Assembly (NCBI RefSeq): GCF_026340565.1
Contig: NZ_JAPEPB010000001.1
Location: forward strand, 8,220,001 to 8,284,000
Reading direction: 5' to 3'
Length of the DNA: 64,000 nt
Origin: Kitasatospora sp. NBC_01287
Lineage (GTDB): Bacteria > Actinomycetota > Actinomycetes > Streptomycetales > Streptomycetaceae
The notes under the pieces: generated by a model
Database searches by the model: none
What the model was told of the DNA's origin: nothing
Seen by the model: only the letters and a program-made list of their open reading frames with translations
Program-made: the position numbers and the translations under genes
Shown here: piece after piece, positions 32,389 to 39,705 of the stretch
Layout of the letters: each line of letters begins with the position of its first letter
Position numbering within the stretch: position 1 is the first letter of the stretch

Positions 32389-32426
32389 CTCCCCGGTACC
32401 ACCCCCAGCACGCCGCCGCCTCCGCG

Positions 32427-33590
32427 CTACACCCCCCGCCAGCGGTGCACCGCCGGATGGAGCCCGGAGAGCACCGCCTCGAACTGGGCGCCGTCGCACC
32501 CCGCCTCGACCGCCAGCCGGCTCACCCGCAGCGGTTCGCGGGGCAGCCGGGGGCTGAGGCGGTCGTCGTTCACGAAGGCGGTGGGGTAGCCGAGGTCGGT
32601 CAGCAGCCCGGCGGCGCGCGGGTCGTGGTGGCCGCCGGGATAGGCGAAGGCGGTGGGGGCGGCGCCCAGCCACTCGGTCAGGGCCTGGTGGGCGGTGCGG
32701 ATCTCGGCGTGCACGGTGGCGTCGTCGCAGCGCCGCAGGTCGGCGTCGCCGAGGGTCTGGTTGCCGATCACCACCTGAGCGGCCGTCAGCCGCCGCAGCT
32801 GCTCCGGAGTCAGCCGCTCACGGCGCGGCGGGCGGACGGGCGAGTTGACCCGCAACTCGTGCAGGCTCCGGCGGCGGTCCGGGTCGGGCAGCGTGGCGAG
32901 CTGGGCCAGCCGGGCGGCCAGGCCGTCGGCGGTGACGGCGCGCGCGTGGCCGCCGTTGGCGAGCAGGAAAGCGGCCTCCTGCCGCCAGGACGGGCGGTCG
33001 GTGCCGATCAGCTCGGTGACCACGAAGGCCACCGCCGGCAGCCCGCGGGCCGTCAGGGCGGGCAGCGCGTGGTCCAGCACGCCGCGGTCGGCGTCGTCGA
33101 AGGTGATCAGCACACTGCGCGGCGGCAGCGGTCGGCCCTCGCGCACCGCCTGCTCCAGGGCGCGCAGCGAGACCGGCACCGCGACGCGGCAGAGCCGGTC
33201 CAGCTGGGCGCCGAAGACGTGCCGGTCGGTCACCCGGCGAAAGGCCAGCACCACCAGGCGGCGCGCCGCGTGGGCGCGGAAGAGCGGCTGGGCGGGGGAG
33301 TGGCGCAGCCACTGCACCAGCCGGTCGGCGCCGGCCGGCTGGGGCGCGTCGGGCGCGCCGAACCGGCGGGCGCCGTACTCCCGCGCCCGCTCGCGCTCCC
33401 GCGACCTGGAGCCCGGTGTCTCGTAGTCCTCCGTCTCGCAGCCCGCTGTCCCGAGCTCCTGCGGCCCGCCGTTCGCTGTCCCGACGTGCGGTGTCCCGAC
33501 GTGCGGTGTCCCGACGTGCGGTGTCCCGACGTGCGGTGTCCCGACGTGCGGTGTCCTGAAGCCCGGTGTCCTGGTATCCGGTCGCGGCAC
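32427..33590 (-). CDS. Polysaccharide deacetylase-fold protein, metal site degenerate
   Basis: About 387 residues. NodB-type motifs: LITFDDADRG (motif 1, TFDD) and FAYPGGHHD (motif 3). Motif 2, normally NHTxxH with two zinc-binding histidines, reads NQTLGD here, so both histidines are lost. A pseudo-deacetylase or altered metal chemistry is inferred. The N-terminus contains five TPHVG repeats from a 15-bp tandem array. Start is uncertain: GTG 33590 has GGGGG about 5 bases upstream; a downstream GTG in DRLVQW would omit the repeats. The frame stays open much further upstream without similarity. Confidence 0.75.
   Translation of the reverse strand: MPRPDTRTPGFRTPHVGTPHVGTPHVGTPHVGTPHVGTANGGPQELGTAGCETEDYETPGSRSRERERAREYGARRFGAPDAPQPAGADRLVQWLRHSPAQPLFRAHAARRLVVLAFRRVTDRHVFGAQLDRLCRVAVPVSLRALEQAVREGRPLPPRSVLITFDDADRGVLDHALPALTARGLPAVAFVVTELIGTDRPSWRQEAAFLLANGGHARAVTADGLAARLAQLATLPDPDRRRSLHELRVNSPVRPPRRERLTPEQLRRLTAAQVVIGNQTLGDADLRRCDDATVHAEIRTAHQALTEWLGAAPTAFAYPGGHHDPRAAGLLTDLGYPTAFVNDDRLSPRLPREPLRVSRLAVEAGCDGAQFEAVLSGLHPAVHRWRGV
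33406..33585. repeat. 15-bp tandem repeat array in the deacetylase 5' region
   Basis: Five exact copies of CCGACGTGCGGTGTC at 33481-33555, flanked by at least four decayed 15-bp units on one side (33421-33480) and one or two on the other (33556-33585). The unit is a multiple of three, so copy-number change preserves frame. Confidence 0.92.
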
Positions 33591-33741
33591 GGTGCCCCCA
33601 AGGCATGGCCGGGCGGACCCGGCAAGAAATCGCTCAACGTCATACGGACTCTCACGTCCCGCGGATGGTTGTACGCGATGGGGCCGACAGTGCGAGCGAT
33701 CTGCCGCCGCCCCGCGACCGCCCCGCGCGGGCCGCGGGGAA

Positions 33742-33755
33742 CCCCACATGTGGGG
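33742..33755. promoter_or_regulatory. Perfect 14-bp palindrome
   Basis: CCCCACATGTGGGG in the 290-base gap between the deacetylase and dhaM genes, about 150 bases upstream of the deacetylase start. It could be an operator; the remaining gap shows no gene I can support. Confidence 0.5.
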
Positions 33756-33880
33756 CAGTGAGGCCGTCCGGCGCTCCGGGCGAGCCGGGCGCAGCCGATC
33801 GGACATGTTCCGTACATCTTCCATCGCGCAGTGTTCACCTGATCGACCATCGAGGCAGCCGCCGCCGGCATCCGGCCCGC

Positions 33881-34396
33881 TCAGACCTTGCCCTGCCGGA
33901 ACGTCTCCTCCGCGGCGTCCACCACCGCCGCCAGGTCGCCGCCCGCCGAGGCGGTCAGTACGGCGGCCACCGCGCCCTCCACGAAGGGCGCGTCGGCGAA
34001 CCGCACCGGGAACGGCAGCCCGTGCTCGTCCGCCGCCGCCAGCACCGCCAGCACCGTCTGGACGGCGGACGGCAGGTCGGCCAGCACCGCGACCCCGTGC
34101 CCCTGGTCCACCCGCCGGGCGGCCGCCGCGAGCAGCAGGGCGCTGCTGCCCAGGCCGTCGCCGGGGTGGCCGCCGGTGGCCGCCACGGCGGCCGGATCCT
34201 CCGTCTGCGCCATCGCCCGGGCCAGGTCCGCGGTGTCCTGCGCCAGGTCCCGACTGTGCGAGACCAGTACCACGCCCACCCGGCCGAGTGCGGCCGAGCG
34301 GATAGGCGCCTGGCCCGGCACCCGGGCGGCCGACGGGGCCTCCCTGATCGGGATGACATCCGCTCCGCTCCCGCCCCGCGGGCTGATCTGCCCCAT
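33881..34396 (-). CDS. dhaM: DhaM-type EIIA-Man phosphotransferase subunit, orphan
   Basis: 171 residues. After about 40 non-conserved residues it matches the EIIA-Man domain of DhaM: VGVVLVSHSRDLAQDTADLARAM with the phospho-accepting histidine in VSHS, then DGLGSSALLL and the family segments MAVLADL-type and GAVAAVLTA. DhaM passes phosphate from HPr to dihydroxyacetone kinase DhaL. No dhaK or dhaL is next to it, so it is an orphan or the partners lie elsewhere. ATG 34396 is chosen as the nearest start before the domain. Confidence 0.8.
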   Translation of the reverse strand: MGQISPRGGSGADVIPIREAPSAARVPGQAPIRSAALGRVGVVLVSHSRDLAQDTADLARAMAQTEDPAAVAATGGHPGDGLGSSALLLAAAARRVDQGHGVAVLADLPSAVQTVLAVLAAADEHGLPFPVRFADAPFVEGAVAAVLTASAGGDLAAVVDAAEETFRQGKV

Positions 34397-34703
34397 CGGC
34401 CGCTCCCAAGCTCTCCTGCCCGTGCTCCTGCCACTCGCTGCCCACTCTCGCAAACCCGGCCCGCCGTGCCCGTCCCGCCGCGCCGGAGCGGCCCCGCGCC
34501 GGCCTCGCGGCGGACCTGACGGAGTGCTGGCCCCGCGGGCCCGGCGGGAATTGTCAGACACGGCCTAGCACGAAGCCCCCGCGCCCGCTGCCCGCTCCGC
34601 TCCGGCTCCCCCCGACCGGAGGAGTCCTGGCGCAGGCGGCTCCGGAGGCTCCCCGGACGGATACGCTGGCCGGGCTGAAGGATCTTCGGGAGGAGTAGGA
34701 CCA

Positions 34704-34973
34704 GTGTCAACCGAGACCAGCGCCGACCAGAGCGCCCAGGGCCGGGCCGCCGTTCCCCCGGCGCGCAAGCCCACGTTGGACACCACGGGGGCCGAGTGGC
34801 TCTCCGCCAAGCAGGAGGACGGCTCGCCCGGCGACGTGCAGATCGCCTTCGTGGACGGCTACATCGCGATGCGCGACGGGCGCTTCCCGGACGGGCCGGT
34901 GCTGGTGTTCACCCCGGAGGAGTGGCGGGCCTTCGTGCTCGGCGCCCAGGACGGGGAGTTCGACCTGACCTGA
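34704..34973 (+). CDS. DUF397 family small protein
   Basis: 89 residues. The C-terminal half matches DUF397: VDGYIAMRDGRFPDGPVLVF then TPEEWRAFVLGAQDGEFDL. DUF397 proteins, typified by small actinomycete regulators, are usually encoded beside an XRE regulator; none is adjacent here. GGGAGGAG lies 8 bases before the GTG start at 34704. Confidence 0.9.
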   Translation: MSTETSADQSAQGRAAVPPARKPTLDTTGAEWLSAKQEDGSPGDVQIAFVDGYIAMRDGRFPDGPVLVFTPEEWRAFVLGAQDGEFDLT

Positions 34974-34976
34974 GGT

Positions 34977-35688
34977 CAGCTCGAGCGTCGCACAGGGACG
35001 GCCCAGGGCCGCCGGTTCTCGTGATCGGCGGCCTTCGGCGTCCGTGCCCCCCGCGTCCGATCGAGGCGGCGCGCTACGCGCTCCCCGCCGCCCGCAGGGG
35101 CGCGGGCCCGTCGGCGCGCCCGCGCAACAGGCAGGCGCCGTGCCGACCGCCCCCACGCGGTCGTGCACGGCGCCTGCTGTGCGGCCCGGTTCGCGAAACC
35201 GGGCTCCCTCCGGCTGTCCCCGACGCCGGTCCGCGAAGACCGGCGCCGCCGGGAGGCTGACGGCGGGGCCAGTGGCCCAGGCCGCCGGTGCCCGGGATCC
35301 GAACGCCCCCACGCGTCGGTGTCCCAGGCGTGGTTCGCGGGCGCGACGGAGTCGGGGAACCCACGAACCAGGCTTTGGGTGTGAAAGATGGCGAAGCTGA
35401 AAAGGTTGCACTGATCAACGAGCTGTGGTGGTGCGAGGCCGCAGTCGCTGTACGGCCCGTGCCAAGGGAGGCAGGGGTGGATGGGCGCACGCGAATGCGC
35501 CACAGCAGGCCACCCCCACGTGGAGCGGGTCCACAGCAGCTGCCGTACATCGCGACCGTAGCCCGGACGGTTGCTCAGCGTCAACATTCGTCTCGGAGCG
35601 TGGAGCTCGCGGCTCCGTGAACGCTTGGCGAACGCGCCTCGGCGGCGCCCCGTGCCGACGCGCGCCCCCGGGCACGTACGATGGCGAC
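34977..35688. other. 712-base non-coding region with three consecutive hairpins
   Basis: No open frame here shows coding composition or family similarity. The region folds strongly: hairpin 1 at 35131-35177 (20/21-base arms, one bulge, loop CCCCAC); hairpin 2 at 35184-35204 (arms GCCCGGTT/AACCGGGC, loop CGCGA); hairpin 3 at 35224-35245 (arms CGCCGGTC/GACCGGCG, loop CGCGAA). GCCCCCACGCG occurs twice (about 35149 and 35305), and a similar CACCCCCACGTGG lies near 35503. Could be a structured RNA, a decayed repeat element or tandem terminators. Confidence 0.6.
35131..35245. other. Triple stem-loop cluster
   Basis: Three adjacent hairpins as listed for the surrounding region; hairpins 2 and 3 share a GGT(T/C)CGCGAA core. 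The symmetric arms prevent strand assignment. The structure is seen in sequence; transcription is not shown. Confidence 0.6.
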
Positions 35689-36183
35689 ATGTCATTCCTC
35701 CGCCGACGCTCCGGCACCCCCGCGGGCCCGGACTTCGACGTCCTCGCGATGGATCCGGGCGACTGGCCCGGCCTCTTCGGCGCCGCGGTGATGACCGGCC
35801 CGGACGGCTCCTGCCAGGGGATCTTCCTGCGCTACGACCTGTTCGGCGGTCGCGGCCCGGCGATGTTCATCGGCAACCTGCCGGACGGATCGCCGGCCCG
35901 CGATCCTGAGGACGGCGTGCCGTTCGAGATCAGACAACTGCTCGCGGCGCTGGAGCTGGACGAGCCGGTGGACTTCGTCTCGGCCGAGGACTTCCCGGTC
36001 ATGCTCGGCGACGACCTGCTGATCGTGAAGAAGGTCAAGGTCTCCGAGGAGCGCGTCTTCTGCGCCCAGTTCGACCGCAGCGACCAGGTCCAGGTCACCA
36101 TCGCCAGTTGGGACCGGCCGATCGCGGACGACCTCTACCAGCTGCTCAAGCCGCTGCCGGCCGACCTGTTCCAGCAGGGCTGA
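35689..36183 (+). CDS. Conserved-looking protein of unknown function
   Basis: 164 residues, acidic, with well-behaved codon use. FDVLAMDPGDWPGLFGAAV and the tail PIADDLYQLLKPLPADLFQ suggest a soluble alpha/beta protein; I do not recognise the family. ATG 35689 is supported by TACGAT (35677-35682) 6 bases upstream, implying a leaderless mRNA; the frame upstream is unlike coding sequence. A small hairpin (36211-36231) follows the stop. Confidence 0.75.
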   Translation: MSFLRRRSGTPAGPDFDVLAMDPGDWPGLFGAAVMTGPDGSCQGIFLRYDLFGGRGPAMFIGNLPDGSPARDPEDGVPFEIRQLLAALELDEPVDFVSAEDFPVMLGDDLLIVKKVKVSEERVFCAQFDRSDQVQVTIASWDRPIADDLYQLLKPLPADLFQQG

Positions 36184-36210
36184 CCGGGAGCGCGGGCGGC
36201 CGACCGCGCC

Positions 36211-36231
36211 CGCTCGACCGCTGTTCGAGCG
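36211..36231. promoter_or_regulatory. Inverted repeat before the leader promoter
   Basis: CGCTCGA-CCGCTGT-TCGAGCG, 7-bp perfect arms, ending 4 bases before the -35 of the leader-peptide promoter. It could terminate the preceding gene or serve as an operator. Confidence 0.5.
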
Positions 36232-36235
36232 TTGC

Positions 36236-36265
36236 TTGACGATTTCGATCAACACTTCGTACAGT
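36236..36265 (+). promoter_or_regulatory. Promoter of the leader-peptide/dehydrogenase transcript
   Basis: TTGACG (36236-36241), 18-base spacer, TACAGT (36260-36265). The -10 ends 7 bases before the leader ATG (36273), so transcription probably begins on the start codon. Confidence 0.75.
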
Positions 36266-36272
36266 CACCAGC

Positions 36273-36350
36273 ATGTCGTCCCGCCGCCCGCTGCTGACCA
36301 GTCGCAGCTACCTGGACCTGCGGCGGACCGCCAGCGCCCTCTGTCGCTAG
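36273..36350 (+). CDS. Putative cysteine-sensing leader peptide (25 aa)
   Basis: Twenty-five residues, rich in Arg/Ser/Leu, ending YLDLRRTASALCR followed by TAG. The [HY]xDLxRxASALC core is typical of the short actinomycete leader peptides found ahead of sulfur-metabolism operons. The single Cys codon (TGT, 36342-36344) lies 5 bases before the hairpin that starts at the stop codon. It has no ribosome site and is predicted leaderless. By analogy with Cys-responsive attenuation, stalling at the Cys codon would keep the downstream stem from forming. Function inferred from layout. Confidence 0.72.
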   Translation: MSSRRPLLTSRSYLDLRRTASALCR

Positions 36351-36403
36351 TGCCGCGTCAGGCAACCTTCGCCCCGTCGCGCAAAAGTTGCCTGACGCGG
36401 CAC
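36350..36403 (+). terminator. Attenuator hairpin after the leader peptide
   Basis: Perfect 17-bp arms: GTGCCGCGTCAGGCAAC (36350-36366) and its complement (36387-36403), 20-base loop. The left arm starts at the last base of the leader stop. A ribosome at the Cys or stop codon would cover the left arm. No U-tract follows. A protein-binding palindrome is the alternative. Confidence 0.7.
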
Positions 36404-36581
36404 CAGGGCCTGCCCGGACCGCGCGGGGCGCCGACCCGGCTCCCGAGCGTCCGATCGGCGAGGACGGCCGTGCTGCCCCATGCCAGAGCGGCCGTGCCCC
36501 GCGTTCCCGCACGCTCCCACCGCCGTGCAGCCGACGCCGGCTGCCGAGCCCCCACGCCGGCCGCCCGGAGGCAGCAGCGCC

Positions 36582-37937
36582 ATGACCACTCGCACCGACC
36601 GTTCGTCAGCGGACCGCCCCGCGGCCGACCACTCAGCAACCGATCGCTCAGCAGTGGGTCGCTCAGCAGCCGATCACCCGGCAGCCGATCACGCGGCAGC
36701 CGATCACGCGGCGCCCGGCCGCTCGACGGGCGCCCGGTCAGCAGCGGACCGTTCGTCAACTGCCGAACCCGGTAAGGAGACGGACACCCCATCGGCGCTG
36801 GCCGAGGCGATGGCCAAACTGCCCCGGGTGGTGGACCTGCTGGCCGCCAGAGCCGAGGAGCACGACCGGGACGCGACCTTCCCGTACCAGGGGATCGAGG
36901 CGGTGCACGAGGCCGGCCTGCTCACCCTGACGGTGGGTCGGCGCTTCGGTGGCCCGGCCGGCGGCCTCGCGGACACCGTCCGGGTACTGGCCGAACTGGG
37001 CCGGGGCGACGCCTCGGTGGCCCTGGTCGCAGCCCAGACCCTGCTGCTGCACGCCGAGCAGGACCGCGTCGGCAGCTGGCCGGCCGCCGCCTACCGCCGG
37101 GTGCTGGCCGAGTCCCGGCGCGGCCCGGCGCTGGTCAGCACGCTCGACGTCGAACCGGGGGAGCCCGCGCTGCCGCTGGCCCGCCGGGACGGGACCGGCT
37201 GGCTGCTGACCGGCCGCCGCAGCGGCTGCACCGGCGCCGAGGCGCTGGCCTGGCTGGCGGTGCGGGCGGTCACCGATGAGCCCGAGCCGCGCACCGGCCT
37301 CTTCCTGGTCCGCGGCGAGAGCGCGGGGGTCGAGGTCGACCCGGTCTGGGACCAGCTCGGTCTGCGCGCCAGCGCCGGACATGACGTGGTGTTCAGTGAG
37401 GTCGCGGTGCCGGCCGAGGCGGCGGTCGGGCTGCGCCGGCTCGACGCCGGGCCGGACCCGGCGGCCGCGTCGAACACCGCCTGGCGGGACCTGGCCCTCG
37501 CGGCCGTGCAGCTCGGTGTGGGCCGCGCGGCCCGGGACTGGCTGGTCCGGTTCCTGAGTCAGAGGACACCGGCCAACCTCGGTGAGCCGCTCGGCACCCT
37601 GCCGCGGTACCAGCTCGGGCTGGGCGAGATGGAGAGCGCGCTGGTCGGGGCGGAGGAGCTGGTGCTGGGCCTGGCCGGCCGGATCGACGCGGGAGAGAGC
37701 GGCGCGGCGGCGCGGACCGGCGCGGCCCAGCTGCTGGCCACCCGCGCGGTGGTCGACGCGGTGCAGCGGGCGGTGGCGCTCACCGGGGGCCCGGGGCTGA
37801 GCCGGCGCCACCCGCTGGAGCGCTACCTGCGCGACGCGCTCAGCTGCCGGGTGCACGCGCGCTGCGAGGAGCAGGTGCTGACCGAGGCGGGCCGGGCGGC
37901 GCTGGCTCCGCCGCCGCGCCCGCGTGGTGGCGGCTGA
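36582..37937 (+). CDS. Acyl-CoA dehydrogenase-fold flavoprotein, SfnB/DszC-like
   Basis: 451 residues. The first 65 residues are pentapeptide repeats (DRSSA/DRPAA/DHSAT...). Then an acyl-CoA dehydrogenase fold: helical N-terminal domain (GIEAVHEAGLLTLTVGRRFGG), a mid beta-domain (WLLTGRRSGCTGAEALAWLA, DQLGLRASAGHDVVFSEVAV) and a C-terminal helical domain. It resembles the SfnB/DszC group used in organosulfur acquisition rather than beta-oxidation enzymes. The sulfur link is supported by the upstream leader/attenuator. ATG 36582 has GGAGG about 11 bases upstream. Confidence 0.8.
   Translation: MTTRTDRSSADRPAADHSATDRSAVGRSAADHPAADHAAADHAAPGRSTGARSAADRSSTAEPGKETDTPSALAEAMAKLPRVVDLLAARAEEHDRDATFPYQGIEAVHEAGLLTLTVGRRFGGPAGGLADTVRVLAELGRGDASVALVAAQTLLLHAEQDRVGSWPAAAYRRVLAESRRGPALVSTLDVEPGEPALPLARRDGTGWLLTGRRSGCTGAEALAWLAVRAVTDEPEPRTGLFLVRGESAGVEVDPVWDQLGLRASAGHDVVFSEVAVPAEAAVGLRRLDAGPDPAAASNTAWRDLALAAVQLGVGRAARDWLVRFLSQRTPANLGEPLGTLPRYQLGLGEMESALVGAEELVLGLAGRIDAGESGAAARTGAAQLLATRAVVDAVQRAVALTGGPGLSRRHPLERYLRDALSCRVHARCEEQVLTEAGRAALAPPPRPRGGG
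36585..36770. repeat. 15-bp-period repeat encoding DRSAA-type pentapeptides
   Basis: About 12 degenerate units with consensus near CGCTCAGCAGCCGAT; the best-conserved are around 36661-36710. They encode Asp-(Arg/His)-(Ser/Pro/Ala)-(Ser/Ala)-(Ala/Thr). The region is probably a disordered N-terminal extension. Confidence 0.85.
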
Positions 37938-37982
37938 CCGGGCGTCAGCCGCCGGGGCGACGGCGCCAGGGCCCGCACGGCC

Positions 37983-38010
37983 CCGCCGCGCGCCAGGGAC
38001 CGCGCGGCGG
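37983..38010. terminator. Bidirectional terminator hairpin
   Basis: CCGCCGCGCG (37983-37992) and CGCGCGGCGG (38001-38010), 8-base loop, between the convergent dehydrogenase and phosphotransferase genes. Confidence 0.65.
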
Positions 38011-38024
38011 TGGCCCGCCGAGGC

Positions 38025-39149
38025 TCAGCGGGTGCCCACCGCTGCCCGGACCGCGCGGCGGGCCAGCGCCGCGTCGTCGTAGAGGCGGCGGATCATCAGC
38101 CGCTGCTCCTCGCCGGCTCCGGGCACGTCGTAGATCCGCAGCTCGCGCATCAGCACCAGCACCAGGTTGACCAGGAAGGCGTCCCGCGCCACCGTGCCGT
38201 CGAGCTGGGCCAGCTGGCTGATCTGGCGGCGGGCCGCGGTGTCGCCGGAGAGCACGCTCCACAGCACCGCCAGGTCGTAGCCGGGCAGGTACCAGCCGGC
38301 CTGCTCCCAGTCGAGCAGCACCGGCCCGGAGGGCGCCAGCATGATGTTGCCGAGCAGTGCGTCGCCGTGGCACAGCTGCCAGCCGGTGTGCGAGAGGCCG
38401 TGCAGCAGCTGGCGCAGGTCGCTCGCGTCGCGGTCGGTCAGCTGACCGACGGAGTGGTAGCGGCCGATCTCGAACTGGTAGTCCAGCGGCTGGTGGAAGA
38501 CGTCGACCGGCGGGCGCCACAGGTTGAGCGAGCGGATCGAGCCCAGGATCGCGCGCACCTCGCCGGGGGTGGGGGCGTTGGCCGGGTGGCGCTCCATCGC
38601 GGCCGGCCGGCCGGGGATCCGCTCCAGCACCAGCACGCAGCGGTCGTGGTCGGCCGCGACCAGGCGCGGCATCCGCACCGAGGGCCGGTGCCGGACGAAC
38701 CCCCGGTAGATCGCCACCTCGCGCCGGAACCGCTCCACCAGCACAGCCCGCCGCTCGCCCTGCACCGCTTGCGGGGAGAGGCACTTGGCGACCACCGCGG
38801 TGCGCCCGATCAGCCCGGTGATCAGGATGTGCGCCCCGTCCTCGCGCAGCACCTGGCGCGCCGAGAAGGCGGGACATATCCGGGTGATGTGGGCCAGCGC
38901 GGCCCGCACGGCCGGGGTGGCGAGGGCGACGGTGTCCGTCCGCTCCGCGACGGGGGCGGCCTGCTGGGGCATGCGGGGGCGCAGCAGGCGCTCACCGGCG
39001 CGCGGCAGGTAGGCGGGTGCCTCGATGCGCCCGGCCGGACGGGCGGGCAGGGCAGGCTTCGGCCCGGGCCGGCGGACCGCCACGGAGGACGGCGGCCGCT
39101 GCGGGATGCCGGTCCGGGGCGCGGTGGGGGAAGTCGCGGAGGAGTACAT
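38025..39149 (-). CDS. Aminoglycoside-phosphotransferase-fold kinase
   Basis: 374 residues. The first 70 residues are Pro/Arg-rich. The kinase fold shows the catalytic loop CHGDALLGNIML (HGDxxxxN) and metal motif LLDWEQAGWYLPGYDLA (D at the DFG position). VLVLERIPGRPAAMERHPA is the hinge. The substrate is unknown; relatives phosphorylate antibiotics, sugars, choline or homoserine. The ATG at 39149 lacks a clear ribosome site, so the start could be further in. A CATATG motif lies about 30 bases upstream. Confidence 0.82.
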   Translation of the reverse strand: MYSSATSPTAPRTGIPQRPPSSVAVRRPGPKPALPARPAGRIEAPAYLPRAGERLLRPRMPQQAAPVAERTDTVALATPAVRAALAHITRICPAFSARQVLREDGAHILITGLIGRTAVVAKCLSPQAVQGERRAVLVERFRREVAIYRGFVRHRPSVRMPRLVAADHDRCVLVLERIPGRPAAMERHPANAPTPGEVRAILGSIRSLNLWRPPVDVFHQPLDYQFEIGRYHSVGQLTDRDASDLRQLLHGLSHTGWQLCHGDALLGNIMLAPSGPVLLDWEQAGWYLPGYDLAVLWSVLSGDTAARRQISQLAQLDGTVARDAFLVNLVLVLMRELRIYDVPGAGEEQRLMIRRLYDDAALARRAVRAAVGTR

Positions 39150-39177
39150 GAGGGGGAGGGATTCCCTTCCTTGCCGA

Positions 39178-39192
39178 CGGCATATGTCAGCC
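39178..39192 (-). promoter_or_regulatory. CATATG-centred motif, copy 1
   Basis: Reads CTGACATATGCCGTC on the minus strand, about 30 bases upstream of the phosphotransferase start. Shares CTGRCATATGCC with copies at 42090-42101 and, less well, 41410-41425 and 39651-39664. Confidence 0.45.
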
Positions 39193-39650
39193 AAGGCGGC
39201 GGCCTTGGCGTGGTCAGGCGCTGGTACCGGCGGAGCCGGCTCGCAGCTGCGTACGACCTGGCTCGCTGGTGTGTACGACGGCGCACGGGGGCGCGCTCCG
39301 GCGTACCCGGGCGCGGGGGCCGCCCGGGATGGGTGGGACGGGCGGGGCTCCGCGGGTGGGCGGACCTCGGGCCGGGACCGGCCGCCCGAGCGGACCCGCG
39401 CACCCTGGGGAAATGCGCTGGTCCGTGCGATCGGCCGGGCCCGGCGCCGACGCGCCACCCGGTCGCGCCACCCCCTTTCGCCAGGCCGACCAGCGGCCCG
39501 CCGCCGGCTCCCGGATCGCTGCCGCGGCCACTGTTTCCAGGGCCCGGAGGACTCCTCGGCCCCGGGGTGGGGTTGCGCATCTCTACCTGACACCTCGGCC
39601 GCACTGGCTCACCAGTTGGCGTGCCCTGGCGAAGCCTGGCGAATGCTCGC

Positions 39651-39664
39651 CTGGCATGTGACAG
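39651..39664 (+). promoter_or_regulatory. CATATG-like motif, copy 2 (CATGTG)
   Basis: CTGGCATGTGACAG, ending 5 bases before a TAGGCT -10 hexamer and 42 bases before the TPR-regulator start, a position where a bound protein would affect promoter use. Confidence 0.4.
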
Positions 39665-39705
39665 GCCATTAGGCTCGAAGCAGCCGAGGAGCCTGGGGGC
39701 TTGAT

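Larger units (their letters stand above)
39150..39705. other. Divergent gene-free region between the kinase and the TPR regulator
   Basis: 556 bases with no supported gene. It holds a CATATG-centred motif at 39178-39192, an inverted repeat CCAAGGC/GCCTTGG at 39191-39208, two copies of GTACGAC near 39252 and 39275, and a second CATGTG motif plus TAGGCT -10 (39670-39675) before the regulator gene. The frames running through it look like antisense shadows with arginine/proline bias. Confidence 0.6.

Noticed and set aside
33406..33585. Possible CRISPR array
   Set aside because: Repeats are 15 bp, contiguous, without unique spacers, and there are no cas genes in the window.
34977..35688. tRNA or other housekeeping RNA gene
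   Set aside because: The hairpins do not form a cloverleaf and no CCA end, T-loop or anticodon arm pattern could be matched.
36480..36581. Upstream in-frame start of the acyl-CoA dehydrogenase
   Set aside because: It lacks a ribosome site; ATG 36582 has GGAGG upstream and lies after the attenuator hairpin as expected.
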